This document shows, piece by piece, positions 22,021-31,103 of a DNA stretch of 64,000 nucleotides. The translations under genes and the position numbers were made by a program. The DNA is from a bacterium (lineage in GTDB: Bacteria; Pseudomonadota; Alphaproteobacteria; SP197): positions 1 through 64,000 of the forward strand of contig JAPPGE010000005.1 of assembly GCA_028821455.1 (NCBI GenBank), given 5' to 3'. Position 1 is the first letter of the stretch, and each line of letters begins with the position of its first letter. Below the pieces are notes generated by a model that worked only from the letters and a program-made list of their open reading frames with translations, did no database searches and had not been told where the DNA came from.

Positions 22021-23285
22021 TCCAGGGTCTCTACCGCCACGCCACTGCCCTCCTCGAACCCCTTGCCCCCCTCCTCATCGAGCGGCGCCTGCGGCACGGC
22101 AAGGAGGATCCGGCGCGCCGGGAGGAACGGCTCGGGCGGAGCACGGTTTCGCGGCCGGAAGGGCCTCTCCTGTGGATTCATGCCGCCAGCGTCGGAGAGT
22201 CGCTGTCCGTGCTGCCCCTTGCGGAAAGACTGACTCGAGCCCATGGCACGGGCGTTCTCTTCACCACCATGACAACCTCGGCTGCCGCAGCACTGGCGAC
22301 GCGGCAGCCACCCGGTTCCATTCATCAGTACATCCCCTTCGACACGCCGGGAGCGGTGGCGCGCTTCCTCGACAGGTGGCGACCGGATGCCGCCCTGTGG
22401 GTCGAATCGGAACTGTGGCCCAATCTCCTCCTCGAGGCGCAGCGTCGGCACATCCCCACCGCGCTCGTGAACGGACGTCTCTCCGTTCGCTCCTTTGCCC
22501 GGTGGAGTCGCCTTCCTGCCTTCAGCCGCAGACTTGTTGGCGGCTTCACCACCATCCTTGTCCCCGGAGACAGCCAGGGCCGGCAGTTCACCGCCCTGGG
22601 CGCCACGCGGGTCGTGGTCACCGGCGACCTCAAGGCGACCGCCGGCCCGCCCCAGGCTGATCCGGAAGTCCTGGAACGCTTGAGAGACGCCGTCGCCGGC
22701 CGCCGTGTCTGGCTGGCGATCAGCACACACGAAGGCGAGGAACGGCTGGCCTGCGACATTCACCTGGATCTGACCGCCACGATCGACGGGCTTCTCACCG
22801 TCATCGTGCCACGCCATCCGGCGCGGGCGGACAGCATTGCCGAAGAGGCAACGGCGCGAGGTCTCACGGTAGCGCGGCGGTCGCGCGCGGACATGCCGGA
22901 TTCCACCACGGATATCTTCCTCGGCGACAGCATCGGAGAGATGGGCCTCTATCTCGGTCTCGGCAATCCGGTCTTCATCGGCAAGTCGATGATTGAGCAC
23001 GGTGGCCACAATCCGCGCGAGGCGGCATGGCTGGGAAAGACGACCGTGTTCGGACCGCACATGCAGAACTTCGCCGACATCGCCCGCCGGCTCGTGGCGG
23101 CGGGCGGGGCCATCGAGGTTGCCGATGCCACGTCCCTGCGCCACCATATCGCCGGACTTCTTGGAGATGACCCGACCTGCCGCACCATGGGCGAGCGGGC
23201 GAGGACCATCGTCGAAGGTGACGCCGCAGGTGTGCTGGACCGGGCCTTCGAGGCACTGCAACCGCTTTTCAATCAGGAGCCATGA
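22017..23285 (+). CDS. waaA: 3-deoxy-D-manno-octulosonic acid transferase
   Basis: Kdo transferase (KdtA/WaaA), 422 residues, a GT-B glycosyltransferase at the inner membrane that adds Kdo from CMP-Kdo to lipid IVA. Family motifs: LLWIHAASVGES with the catalytic glutamate (~62), WVESELWPNLL (~127-137), the SQGRQF region, STHEGEE at the start of the second Rossmann lobe, and GHNPREAAW near the C terminus. Starts within the stop codon of the upstream ABC transporter gene and ends overlapping lpxK. Confidence 0.95.
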   Translation: MIQGLYRHATALLEPLAPLLIERRLRHGKEDPARREERLGRSTVSRPEGPLLWIHAASVGESLSVLPLAERLTRAHGTGVLFTTMTTSAAAALATRQPPGSIHQYIPFDTPGAVARFLDRWRPDAALWVESELWPNLLLEAQRRHIPTALVNGRLSVRSFARWSRLPAFSRRLVGGFTTILVPGDSQGRQFTALGATRVVVTGDLKATAGPPQADPEVLERLRDAVAGRRVWLAISTHEGEERLACDIHLDLTATIDGLLTVIVPRHPARADSIAEEATARGLTVARRSRADMPDSTTDIFLGDSIGEMGLYLGLGNPVFIGKSMIEHGGHNPREAAWLGKTTVFGPHMQNFADIARRLVAAGGAIEVADATSLRHHIAGLLGDDPTCRTMGERARTIVEGDAAGVLDRAFEALQPLFNQEP

Positions 23286-24259
23286 TCCGGGAACCGGCAT
23301 TCTGGGAGAGTGACGGCCTGACGGCACGGGCCCTGCAACCCCTTGCCGGCGTGTGGACCGCGGCAACGCGCCTGCGCATGGCGGCGGTGCGGCCCTGGCG
23401 GGCGCCGGTACCCGTGTTGTGTGTCGGCAATGTCACCGTGGGCGGCGGCGGCAAGACACCGGCGGCGCGGGCTCTCACCGACCGGCTCTCTTCCCGCGGA
23501 TGGCAGCCCCACATCCTGTCGCGCGGCTTTGGCGGACGCCACGCCGGACCGGTCACCGTTGACCCCGGGCGCCACACGTCCCGCGACGTGGGGGACGAAC
23601 CCCTGCTGCTGGCGCGCCATGCACCTGTCTGGGTGGCAAGGAACAGGGCGCGGGCGGCAGCGGCAGCGGTCAACGCCGGTGCCGACATTCTGGTCATGGA
23701 TGACGGCCTGCAGAACGTGCGTCTTGCCCGGACACTCTCCTTTATCGTCATCGACGGCCCACGCGGTTTCGGCAACGCGAAGGTGTTGCCTGCCGGTCCT
23801 TTGCGCGAGCCCCTGGCCGACGCGCTGTCGCGCGCCGGCACGGCGGTCATCGTCGGTAATGATCCTCACGGCCTGGGCGAGAGACTGGCAGGCAAAGGTC
23901 TGTGCGTTCTCCATGCCCGCCTGGAGGCCGGTCGCCTTCCGGGTGACGGCATGCCGCTCTTCGCCTTCGCCGGGATCGCCAGGCCCGGCAAGTTCTTCGC
24001 CACTCTCGAGGAACATGGCGCCGACGTGGTGAAGACACGGAGCTTTGCCGATCATCACCGGTATGATCCCATGACCGTGACGGAGATGTTCGAGGAAGCA
24101 AACGCTCTCGGCGCGAGACTTGTGACGACGGAAAAGGACTGGGTGCGCCTCGATGAAGCAACGCGTCCCCTGGCCGAGCCGGTTCCGGTGACGATGGTGT
24201 TCCGGGAAGCGGAACTTCTCGATGCCCTGATCGATCGGGTCGGGATTGCCGCATCATGA
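23282..24259 (+). CDS. lpxK: Tetraacyldisaccharide 4'-kinase
   Basis: LpxK, 325 residues, phosphorylates the 4' position of the lipid A disaccharide at the inner membrane. The N-terminal membrane-associated helix precedes a P-loop, VGNVTVGGGGKTP (~47-59). ILVMDDGLQNVRL is the characteristic DDGxQ motif and ATRVVTTEKDWVRL-type sequence (RLVTTEKDWVRL) lies near the C terminus. Four-base overlaps on both sides. Confidence 0.96.
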   Translation: MIREPAFWESDGLTARALQPLAGVWTAATRLRMAAVRPWRAPVPVLCVGNVTVGGGGKTPAARALTDRLSSRGWQPHILSRGFGGRHAGPVTVDPGRHTSRDVGDEPLLLARHAPVWVARNRARAAAAAVNAGADILVMDDGLQNVRLARTLSFIVIDGPRGFGNAKVLPAGPLREPLADALSRAGTAVIVGNDPHGLGERLAGKGLCVLHARLEAGRLPGDGMPLFAFAGIARPGKFFATLEEHGADVVKTRSFADHHRYDPMTVTEMFEEANALGARLVTTEKDWVRLDEATRPLAEPVPVTMVFREAELLDALIDRVGIAAS

Positions 24260-25125
24260 GGGCAGGTCTGCGCGATGTCGTCGAGGCCGGATTCCTGTGG
24301 CTGGGTTTCACGCTGTTCCGGGCCATCGGGATCGAGCGCGCCTCGGCTCTCGGCGGTTGTCTCGGACGCCTCGCCGGACGCTTGGCCGGCTCGCGCAACC
24401 GTATCGCCCGGCGCAACATCGAGGAGAGTTTCCCCGGCATCGACGGAGAGGAAGTGCAGCGCATCATCACCGGCATGTGGGACAACTTCGGGCGTCTCGT
24501 GGCCGAGTTTCCGCATCTTCATGCAATCGATGTCTACGGCGGCACGCGCGTAACCATCACCCGTGACCCGGGCCTCGATGAATTCGCCAACCTGCCGGCA
24601 ATCTTCATGGGCGCCCACTTCGGCTGCTTCGACCTCGGCACCCTGCTCGCCACCCAGAAGGACATCGACATCACCGTCATCTACCGCCAGGCGAACAATC
24701 CTCTCACCGAGCGCCTGATCCAGTCATGGCGGCTCAAGTGCGGCGGCACATGGGCGCCTAAGGGACGCAAGGGCTCCCAGCTGGTGTTGAAGGGCATACG
24801 CCGCAAGGGGGCCATCGCCGTCCTCGCCGACCAGAAGTACTCGCAAGGGGTCGCGGTCCCCTTCTTCGGCCGGGAGGCGAAGACAGCCCCGGCCCTCGCC
24901 GAACTGGCGCTCCGGCACGACATTCCGCTCATTCCCATCCGTGTCCTGCGCAAACCCCGCGCACACTTTCACGTGCACCTCTTCCGGCCCCCGGAAATCG
25001 ACAGGACCGGAGACCCGGAGAAGGACGTCCACGCCATGCTGCGGGCGATCAATGCAACCTACGAAGACTGGATCCGCGAACACCCCGAGCAGTGGCTGTG
25101 GCTCCACCGCCGCTGGGACAACTGA
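24256..25125 (+). CDS. Lipid A biosynthesis acyltransferase (LpxL/HtrB family)
   Basis: 289 residues, one N-terminal membrane anchor and the HX4D acyltransferase motif in GAHFGCFD (His121, Asp126), with a later DQKYSQGVAVPFFG substrate-binding block. It should transfer a fatty acyl chain from acyl-ACP to Kdo2-lipid IVA or a related acceptor. Being last in the LPS operon supports this; which secondary acyl position it serves cannot be told. It ends four bases from the convergent cobM stop. Confidence 0.9.
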   Translation: MRAGLRDVVEAGFLWLGFTLFRAIGIERASALGGCLGRLAGRLAGSRNRIARRNIEESFPGIDGEEVQRIITGMWDNFGRLVAEFPHLHAIDVYGGTRVTITRDPGLDEFANLPAIFMGAHFGCFDLGTLLATQKDIDITVIYRQANNPLTERLIQSWRLKCGGTWAPKGRKGSQLVLKGIRRKGAIAVLADQKYSQGVAVPFFGREAKTAPALAELALRHDIPLIPIRVLRKPRAHFHVHLFRPPEIDRTGDPEKDVHAMLRAINATYEDWIREHPEQWLWLHRRWDN

Positions 25126-25129
25126 GACG

Positions 25130-25888
25130 TCAGCGCCGGGGCCGCAGCACGTGGTGGTGGGTCTCGTCGTAGAGCATGCTTGAACGGAAATCTGTCCCGT
25201 CGAGAACGCGCCCGACGAGAATGAGCGCCGTTCGCGTGATCCGGGCTCGCTTGACCTTGTCCCGGATGTCATCGAGCGTGCCGCGGATCAGCAACTCGTC
25301 GGGCCAGCCGACGCGATAGGCGACGATCACCGGGGAGTCGCCCCCGCACACCGGAACCAGCGTGCGCACAACGCGCGCGAGGTTGTTGACGGAGAGATGG
25401 ATCGCGAGGGTGGCACCGGATCGGGCCAGGTCGGCCAGGTTCTCGCCTTCCGGCATGGCGCTCGCCCGCACGGCGGTCCGCGTGAGGATGACCGTCTGCG
25501 AGACCTCCGGCAGGGTGAGTTCCCGGCCGATGGCGGCCGCGGCGGCGGCAAACGAGGGAACGCCGGGCGTGATGTCCCAGGCGATTCCGAGGGCATCGAG
25601 GCGGCGTATCTGCTCGGCGATGGCACCGTAGAGAGAGGGGTCGCCGGACTGCAGGCGGGCGACATCGTCACCGGCCCGACTGGCCCCGGCCATGAGGTCG
25701 ATGATCTCGTCGAGATGGAGGGGTGCCGTATCGACAATGCGCGCGCCGGCGGCCGCTTCGGCGACAAGTTCGCGGGGCACCAGGGAACCGGCATAGAGCA
25801 CCAGCGGCGATGAACGGATCAGCCTGCGGCCACGCACGGTCACGAGATCGGCCGCACCCGGCCCGGCGCCGATGAAGTGAACGGTCAT
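25130..25888 (-). CDS. cobM: Precorrin-4 C11-methyltransferase
   Basis: 252 residues, uroporphyrin-III-methylase-like SAM methyltransferase. The FIGAGPGAADLVTVRG P-loop-like start, YAGSLV, LQSGDPSLYGAIAEQ and TPGVPSFAAAAAAIG are characteristic of CobM/CbiF. Last gene of the cobalamin operon; its ATG overlaps the stop of the cbiG-cobJ fusion gene. Confidence 0.94.
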   Translation of the reverse strand: MTVHFIGAGPGAADLVTVRGRRLIRSSPLVLYAGSLVPRELVAEAAAGARIVDTAPLHLDEIIDLMAGASRAGDDVARLQSGDPSLYGAIAEQIRRLDALGIAWDITPGVPSFAAAAAAIGRELTLPEVSQTVILTRTAVRASAMPEGENLADLARSGATLAIHLSVNNLARVVRTLVPVCGGDSPVIVAYRVGWPDELLIRGTLDDIRDKVKRARITRTALILVGRVLDGTDFRSSMLYDETHHHVLRPRR

Positions 25889-27675
25889 GACGCGTCGTAG
25901 CCGCGCGGCGTGTAGACCACGGTGCGCCCCCGGTGGCGGTAGCGCCTGGTCTGCGACGAACCGACGATGACGAGACTCAACATGTCGACCGCGCCGGCAT
26001 CCAGCGAGTCCAGTGTCGTGTGAACGAGAGAACGCCCCTCGCGTCCCAGCAGCCGGCCGATGACCACCGGTGTGGCGGGATCGCGATGTTCAAGGAGAAT
26101 GTCCCGGGCGAGGCCGAGGAGAAGACGCCGGCGTCCGGACACGGGGTTGTAGAAGGCCACGACAAAATCACCCTCGGCGGCGGCTCGCACGCGGGCGAGC
26201 ACGGTGTCGCGTGGTGTCAGGAGATCCGAAAGGGAGATGGCGCAGAAGTCGTGGCCAATCGGGGCTCCCGACTCGGCTGCCGCGAGCTGGACCGCGGAAA
26301 TGCCTGGGATGACGCTGATCCCGACACCGCGCCACCGGGTGGAGCCGTCAATCAGTTCGTGAACCAGGCTTGCCATGGCGTAGATGCCCGGATCCCCGGA
26401 GCTGACAAGGACGACCTTCCTGCCGGTGGCGGCAAGATCGAGGGCGTGCCGGCAGCGCCCGGTCTCCTCGCCGAGGTCGAAGGCATGGCAGGTCTTGGAG
26501 CGCACCAGGGCGGGTATGAGATCGAGGTAGGCGCGATAGCCAACCACGTCGCTGGCTTCGCCGATCGCGCGGCTTGCCTGCAGGGTCCTCAAGTGCTCCG
26601 CACCCGGCCCGAGGCCGACAATGGCGAGATGGCCAGGCCTGGCGCCGAGGGCCTCGGCATCTATGGCGTCCGGCGCCCGGGCAACAGCGCAGGTGGCCCG
26701 GCGCGATCTGGTCTTTGCCACCACGAGATCACCCGCGTCTCCGGCCACCGCCAGGGCCGCACCCTCCGCCACGCCATGGCAACCCGTGACGGCATGGACA
26801 ATGTCCGACGGATGACGAAGACGCGGCAACTCCTCCTCGAGACGTTCGGCCGGGAAGACCACCAGCGGCACGTCAAGGTGCTCGGCGAGGGCCAGCATCG
26901 CCGGTTCATCGGACTTGATATCCAGACTGGCGACACAGGCGACCGCCTGTTGCGTCAGACCCGCTGCCGCCAAGGTCTCGAGCACCAGCGACACCAGCTC
27001 CCCGGCATCACAACCGCGTTCGCAACCGGCGCCGACGGCCAGCACAGGGGGATGCATCACGAGATCGGCAGACCGGTCACTGCGATCGGTCACGCACACC
27101 TCGAGACGCCCGTCGTCGGAGGATTCAAGGCCCGTCTCGTCGAGCCATGTCGCGTCACCCGCCTCGACGCTGAGGCGGACGGTCTCGCCGGCAGCCACAG
27201 CGGCCATCACCGGCGCCGTGCGGGAAGGCGCGGCAAGGCGCCAGCCTCGTGGCATCTCGTCGAGGGCGCGGGGAAAGCGCACGTCGCCCAGCGTGGTCGT
27301 GACCGCATGGCCGCCCGTCACTGCGGCGCAGTGGCGCGCCAGGCGGTTGGCGCCCCGGTGGCCACCGAGCAGCGGGATGATCGATGTTCCGTCCTCGGTC
27401 ACGGCCAGCAAGGGGGACTCATTCGTCTTGTCGACGACAAGGGGCGCCACCGCGCGAATCAGGATGCCGGTGGCGCACAGACCGATGACGGGCACGCCGG
27501 CCGCGAAGAGTTCCGCCACATGATCCACTGTCGCCGTGAACGTGACGTCGGCGTCCCCTACCCGGTGCGCGAGGCCGTGCACACGGGCGTCGGGCAGGCT
27601 TCCGGCGATTCGTTTCGCCATCGCCAGCCCCGAGGCGGCAAGGCAGATCACCGCAGCCCCGGCGGGTAGGGTCAT
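25885..27675 (-). CDS. CbiG-CobJ fusion: cobalamin ring-contraction protein and precorrin-3B C17-methyltransferase
   Basis: 596 residues in two parts. Residues ~1-330 are CbiG-like: an N-terminal domain (AAVICLAASGLAMAKRIA, then IPLLGGHRGANRLA) and the CbiG-C/CobE domain (VLAVGAGCERGC, ASLDIKSDEPAML). The remainder is the CobJ SAM methyltransferase (LAIVGLGPGAEHLRTLQA, VSSGDPGIYAMA, IPGISAVQLAAA, FVVAFYNPVSGRR). Together they act around C17 methylation and ring contraction of the corrin macrocycle. The ATG at 27675 overlaps the cobI stop (ATGA) and has GAGG seven bases upstream; an ATG six bases earlier is too close to that RBS. Confidence 0.9.
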   Translation of the reverse strand: MTLPAGAAVICLAASGLAMAKRIAGSLPDARVHGLAHRVGDADVTFTATVDHVAELFAAGVPVIGLCATGILIRAVAPLVVDKTNESPLLAVTEDGTSIIPLLGGHRGANRLARHCAAVTGGHAVTTTLGDVRFPRALDEMPRGWRLAAPSRTAPVMAAVAAGETVRLSVEAGDATWLDETGLESSDDGRLEVCVTDRSDRSADLVMHPPVLAVGAGCERGCDAGELVSLVLETLAAAGLTQQAVACVASLDIKSDEPAMLALAEHLDVPLVVFPAERLEEELPRLRHPSDIVHAVTGCHGVAEGAALAVAGDAGDLVVAKTRSRRATCAVARAPDAIDAEALGARPGHLAIVGLGPGAEHLRTLQASRAIGEASDVVGYRAYLDLIPALVRSKTCHAFDLGEETGRCRHALDLAATGRKVVLVSSGDPGIYAMASLVHELIDGSTRWRGVGISVIPGISAVQLAAAESGAPIGHDFCAISLSDLLTPRDTVLARVRAAAEGDFVVAFYNPVSGRRRLLLGLARDILLEHRDPATPVVIGRLLGREGRSLVHTTLDSLDAGAVDMLSLVIVGSSQTRRYRHRGRTVVYTPRGYDAS

Positions 27676-28379
27676 CGCCATGCCTCGCCACGGCGATGGA
27701 CAAGGATCATGGAAAAGTAGGGTCCGGCGGCGTCGGTTACGGCCGCAAGGGGCATCACGACCTGGTGACCCATGGTGGCATGGGCCACATACCAGGCATC
27801 GCTGAGCAGACCTGCCGCATCGAGAACGCGCCTGATCCTGGCCAGATGGCGCCCCACCTTGATGATGGCGACGGAGTCGGCAAGGGCGAGGCGCTCCGTC
27901 ATCGCGGCATCGCCGAGAGTGCCCGGACAGACCAGCAGTGCATCGTTGCGCGCTGCCAGTGGCACGCCGGCCGCGGCCGGACAGGCCATGAGGGAGGAAA
28001 CGCCAGGCACCACCTCCACCTGGTAGCGGTCTGCCACGCGGGCAAAGAGATACATGAAACTCCCGTAGAAGAACGGATCGCCCTCGCAGATGGCGGCGAC
28101 ATCCCGGCCGGCATCGAGATGGCGGCTGATGGCGTCGACCGCGCGACTGTAGACCTCTTCGGCCGGAAACCTGTTGGCGTCGAGCGGCATGCGAATGGCG
28201 ATTTCCTCCCGGTCGCCGCGCAGCCACGGGGCGATGATCGAGCGGGCCAGGCTTTCGCCCGACTGCGGAGCAGGCCAAGCGATGACGGGAACCTCGCCGA
28301 GAATGCGGTACGCCTTCAGGGTGACGAGTTCGGGATCGCCCGGGCCCACGCCAAGACCATAGAGAACCCCCGCAGTCAT
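27672..28379 (-). CDS. cobI: Precorrin-2 C20-methyltransferase
   Basis: 235 residues; adds the C20 methyl group to precorrin-2 with SAM. LYGLGVGPGDPELVTLKAYR at the N terminus, ICEGDPFFYGSFMYL and EVVPGVSSLMACPA are diagnostic for CobI/CbiL. The ATG overlaps the cobL stop by four bases, and the gene's own stop overlaps the next start in the same way. Confidence 0.95.
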   Translation of the reverse strand: MTAGVLYGLGVGPGDPELVTLKAYRILGEVPVIAWPAPQSGESLARSIIAPWLRGDREEIAIRMPLDANRFPAEEVYSRAVDAISRHLDAGRDVAAICEGDPFFYGSFMYLFARVADRYQVEVVPGVSSLMACPAAAGVPLAARNDALLVCPGTLGDAAMTERLALADSVAIIKVGRHLARIRRVLDAAGLLSDAWYVAHATMGHQVVMPLAAVTDAAGPYFSMILVHRRGEAWR

Positions 28380-29581
28380 GGCTTGATGACACGCCATTGC
28401 GTCACCGGCATCGACGGCTTCCAGCCGGAGAACCCACCCACCGGCCGGACGTGTGACACGGCAATCCGCACCAGGTCGCCCCCAAGATCCCGGTGAAGGG
28501 CGGCCAGCACCTGTTCGCTCTCCACGGTCACCGCGTTGGCAACCAGGCGTCCTCCCCGGGGCAGCGCCTCCCAGCAGGGCCCGGCAATGGTACCGGCTGC
28601 AAGGCCACCGCCGATGAATACCGCATCGGGTGCCTCGAGTTGCGCCAGGGCGGCCGGTGCGGAGCCCGTGACGATGCCGATCCGGGGAACACCCAGGGCC
28701 GCGGCGTTCTCGGCAATGATGGCCGAGCGCGCCGGACTGCGCTCGATGGCAATCGCCGTGGCGTGCCTGGCTGCCCGCATCCACTCGATGGCGATGGAAC
28801 CGCAACCGGCGCCGACATCCCACAGCCGCTGTCCGGCATAGGGCATGAGGGCTGCCAGTGTCGCCGCTCTCACTTCGCGCCGGGTCAGCTGTCCGTCGTT
28901 GCGGAAGGCGCTGTCGGGAAGACCGGGAGTGCGGGGAAGCGGCGACACCCCGGCATCGGCCTTCGGATCGATCGCCAGGGTATTGAGATCGTCTGCCTGG
29001 CAATCGACCAGGGTCTCAGCGGTGCCGCTCAACACACGCTCCCTGGCGCCGCCCAGGTGACAGAGGACGTGAACTTCGCTTGCACCGTAACCGGCCTCGC
29101 AAAGCAGGCGGCAGACGGTTGGCGGCGTTGTCGCATCGTGGGAAAGGGCCAGCATCTTCTGGCCCGGCACGAGGTGGGCGCGCAAGAGTTCCGGCGGCCG
29201 CCCGTGCAGCGTGAGCTGGACAGTCTCGGCCAGCGGCCAGGCAAGACGGGCACAGGCGAGGGAAAAGGCTGACGGCGCCGGCAGCACCACGAGAGCTTCC
29301 CTGCCGAAGCGGCGGGCCAGCGTGACACCGATGCCATAATGCATCGGATCCCCTGTCGCCAGGACGCAGACCCGGTGGCCCTCGTAGGCAGCAATCGCCT
29401 CCACCGTCCGCGAAAGGGGCGATTCCCAGGCGAGCGCGGGTCTTGCGCCCGCATCCACCATGGCGAGGTGACGGCGGCCACCCACCAGCACCTCGGCACC
29501 GTCAATCAACGCCCGCGCGGAGCCGGGCAGACCATCCGGCCCGTCCTCGCCGAGGCCGACTACGACAAGCCAGGGCGCCAC
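28376..29581 (-). CDS. cobL: Precorrin-6Y C5,15-methyltransferase (decarboxylating)
   Basis: 401 residues combining a CbiE-type methyltransferase (VVVGLGEDGPDGLPG, CVLATGDPMHYGIG) and a CbiT-type one (LWDVGAGCGSIAIEW, FIGGGLAAG). It methylates C5 and C15 and decarboxylates the acetate side chain, a reaction of the aerobic pathway. Starts with GTG at 29581 immediately after the cobH stop, so translation is probably coupled. Confidence 0.95.
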   Translation of the reverse strand: MAPWLVVVGLGEDGPDGLPGSARALIDGAEVLVGGRRHLAMVDAGARPALAWESPLSRTVEAIAAYEGHRVCVLATGDPMHYGIGVTLARRFGREALVVLPAPSAFSLACARLAWPLAETVQLTLHGRPPELLRAHLVPGQKMLALSHDATTPPTVCRLLCEAGYGASEVHVLCHLGGARERVLSGTAETLVDCQADDLNTLAIDPKADAGVSPLPRTPGLPDSAFRNDGQLTRREVRAATLAALMPYAGQRLWDVGAGCGSIAIEWMRAARHATAIAIERSPARSAIIAENAAALGVPRIGIVTGSAPAALAQLEAPDAVFIGGGLAAGTIAGPCWEALPRGGRLVANAVTVESEQVLAALHRDLGGDLVRIAVSHVRPVGGFSGWKPSMPVTQWRVIKP

Positions 29582-30199
29582 CTAGAGGGTCCCGCAAAGC
29601 GCATTCACCGCCGCCGCTGCCATGGCGCTGCCGCCCCGGCGACCGTGAACCGTGATGTAGTCGAGACCGCTTTCGGCCAGGGCAGATTTCGCCTCCGCCG
29701 CGCCGACAAATCCGACGGGCATGCCGACAATCAGGGCCGGGCGGACATCCGGCGCCTTCTCGAGAACCCGGTAGAGTGCGGTGGGCGCATTGCCGATGGC
29801 CACCACGGCCTCCTCGAGCATTCCGCCCCAGAGATCCGCCGCCGCCCAGGATCGCGTAGTAGCGGAACGCTCCGCATGTTGCCGCACCCGGGAGGTGTGA
29901 ACCGTACACACGACGCGGTTTTGCGCCGGCAGCAACCGGGTGATGATTCCTTTCGCCGTCATGTCGACATCACAGAGCACCGGCGCCCCGTGGGCAAGGG
30001 CTCGGCGGCCGGCGGCCACCGCCCCGGGCGAGGCATCGAGGTCCCTGACCACGTCGGTCATGCCACAGCTGTGGATGAGCCTCACCGCTATCTCTCGCAG
30101 GGCCTCCGGCACCACCGACAACCCGGCTTCAGCCTCGATGATCGATCGCGACCTGGCGTAGATCAGGGCCCCGTCGTTGAGGTAGCCGTAGGTGTTCAT
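29582..30199 (-). CDS. cobH: Precorrin-8X methylmutase
   Basis: 205 residues; moves the C11 methyl to C12 to give hydrogenobyrinate. The catalytic histidine is His43 in LIHSCGMTDV; CDVDMTAKGI, AIGNAPTALYRVLE and GMPVGFVGAAEAK are family signatures. The ATG at 30199 overlaps the moeB-like gene's stop as ATGA. A longer frame to 30256 has no family sequence. Confidence 0.96.
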   Translation of the reverse strand: MNTYGYLNDGALIYARSRSIIEAEAGLSVVPEALREIAVRLIHSCGMTDVVRDLDASPGAVAAGRRALAHGAPVLCDVDMTAKGIITRLLPAQNRVVCTVHTSRVRQHAERSATTRSWAAADLWGGMLEEAVVAIGNAPTALYRVLEKAPDVRPALIVGMPVGFVGAAEAKSALAESGLDYITVHGRRGGSAMAAAAVNALCGTL

Positions 30200-30999
30200 G
30201 GACACGTCCGGCTGGCGTGGGACGAGAGATCGACGATGCCTGGCGCCTCGCCGCACAACGCACAGCCCGGGTCGCGCTCGTAGGCGACCCGGTGAAAGGA
30301 GGCGGCCAGGGCATCATAGATCAGCAGGGTGCCGGCGAGGCGGTCACCGAGTTCGAGCAGTTCCTTGATGGCCTCGGCGGCCTGCAACGTCCCCATCACA
30401 CCGGCAATGGCGCCCAGTATTCCGGCCTCGGAGCAGGATGGCACGAGACCGTCCGGTGGCGCTTCGGGAAACAGGCACCGGTAGCATGGGCCGTCGGCAG
30501 GAAAGGTCGTCAGCTGGCCATCGAAACGCATCATGGCGGCACTCACCAGGGGCTTTGCCGCCAGATGACAGGCATCGTTGACAAGGTAGCGTGTCGGGAA
30601 GTTGTCCGAGCCGTCGCAGACCAGATCGTAGTCGGCAAGAATGGTCAGCGCATTGCGGTGGTCGAGACGTTCCGTGTGACAGCGGACCTCGACACCAGGA
30701 TTGATGGCGGCGATGGTGCTGCGCGCGCTTTCGGTCTTCCATCCGCCGATCCGCGGGGTCGTGTGAATGATCTGGCGCTGCAGGTTCGACAGGTCGACCC
30801 GGTCGCCGTCGATCACGCCCAGGGTACCGACGCCGGCGGCTGCCAGATACATGAGAAGTGGTGCCCCGAGACCGCCCGCTCCGACGACGAGCACCCGCGA
30901 ATTGAGCAACCTGATCTGCCCGGCGCCGCCGACCTCGGGCATGACGATGTGCCGGGCGTAGCGGTGAAGCTGCTCTTCGGTGAAGTCGGAAAGATCCAT
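30196..30999 (-). CDS. moeB: ThiF/MoeB-type adenylyltransferase
   Basis: 267 residues, an E1-like enzyme that adenylates the C-terminal glycine of a sulfur-carrier protein such as MoaD or ThiS. The nucleotide-binding VLVVGAGGLGAPLLMYLAAA, DLSNLQRQ, CDGSDNFPTRYL, and two zinc-binding CxxC pairs (CYRC and CALC) are present, plus the cysteine in PSCSEAGILGAIAG. It heads the cobalamin operon with overlapping translation into cobH, though its chemistry belongs to molybdopterin or thiamine synthesis. MoeB versus ThiF cannot be separated by sequence alone. Confidence 0.88.
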   Translation of the reverse strand: MDLSDFTEEQLHRYARHIVMPEVGGAGQIRLLNSRVLVVGAGGLGAPLLMYLAAAGVGTLGVIDGDRVDLSNLQRQIIHTTPRIGGWKTESARSTIAAINPGVEVRCHTERLDHRNALTILADYDLVCDGSDNFPTRYLVNDACHLAAKPLVSAAMMRFDGQLTTFPADGPCYRCLFPEAPPDGLVPSCSEAGILGAIAGVMGTLQAAEAIKELLELGDRLAGTLLIYDALAASFHRVAYERDPGCALCGEAPGIVDLSSHASRTCP

Positions 31000-31103
31000 G
31001 GATCAGCGCACGGATACCCCGGCCCCGCAGGACACCGCAACGGGTTGGACTGACCGTCGGCGAAGGCGCCCGCATGTAGGTGGGTCCCGGGGAATGAGCA
31101 CCG

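Noticed and set aside
25933-27669. 578-codon plus-strand frame antisense to cbiG-cobJ
   Set aside because: No recognisable domains; the minus-strand gene is supported by motifs and coupled starts.
31000-31103. Cobalamin riboswitch ahead of the cob operon
   Set aside because: Only about 100 bases are available and no B12-box or recognisable core was found.
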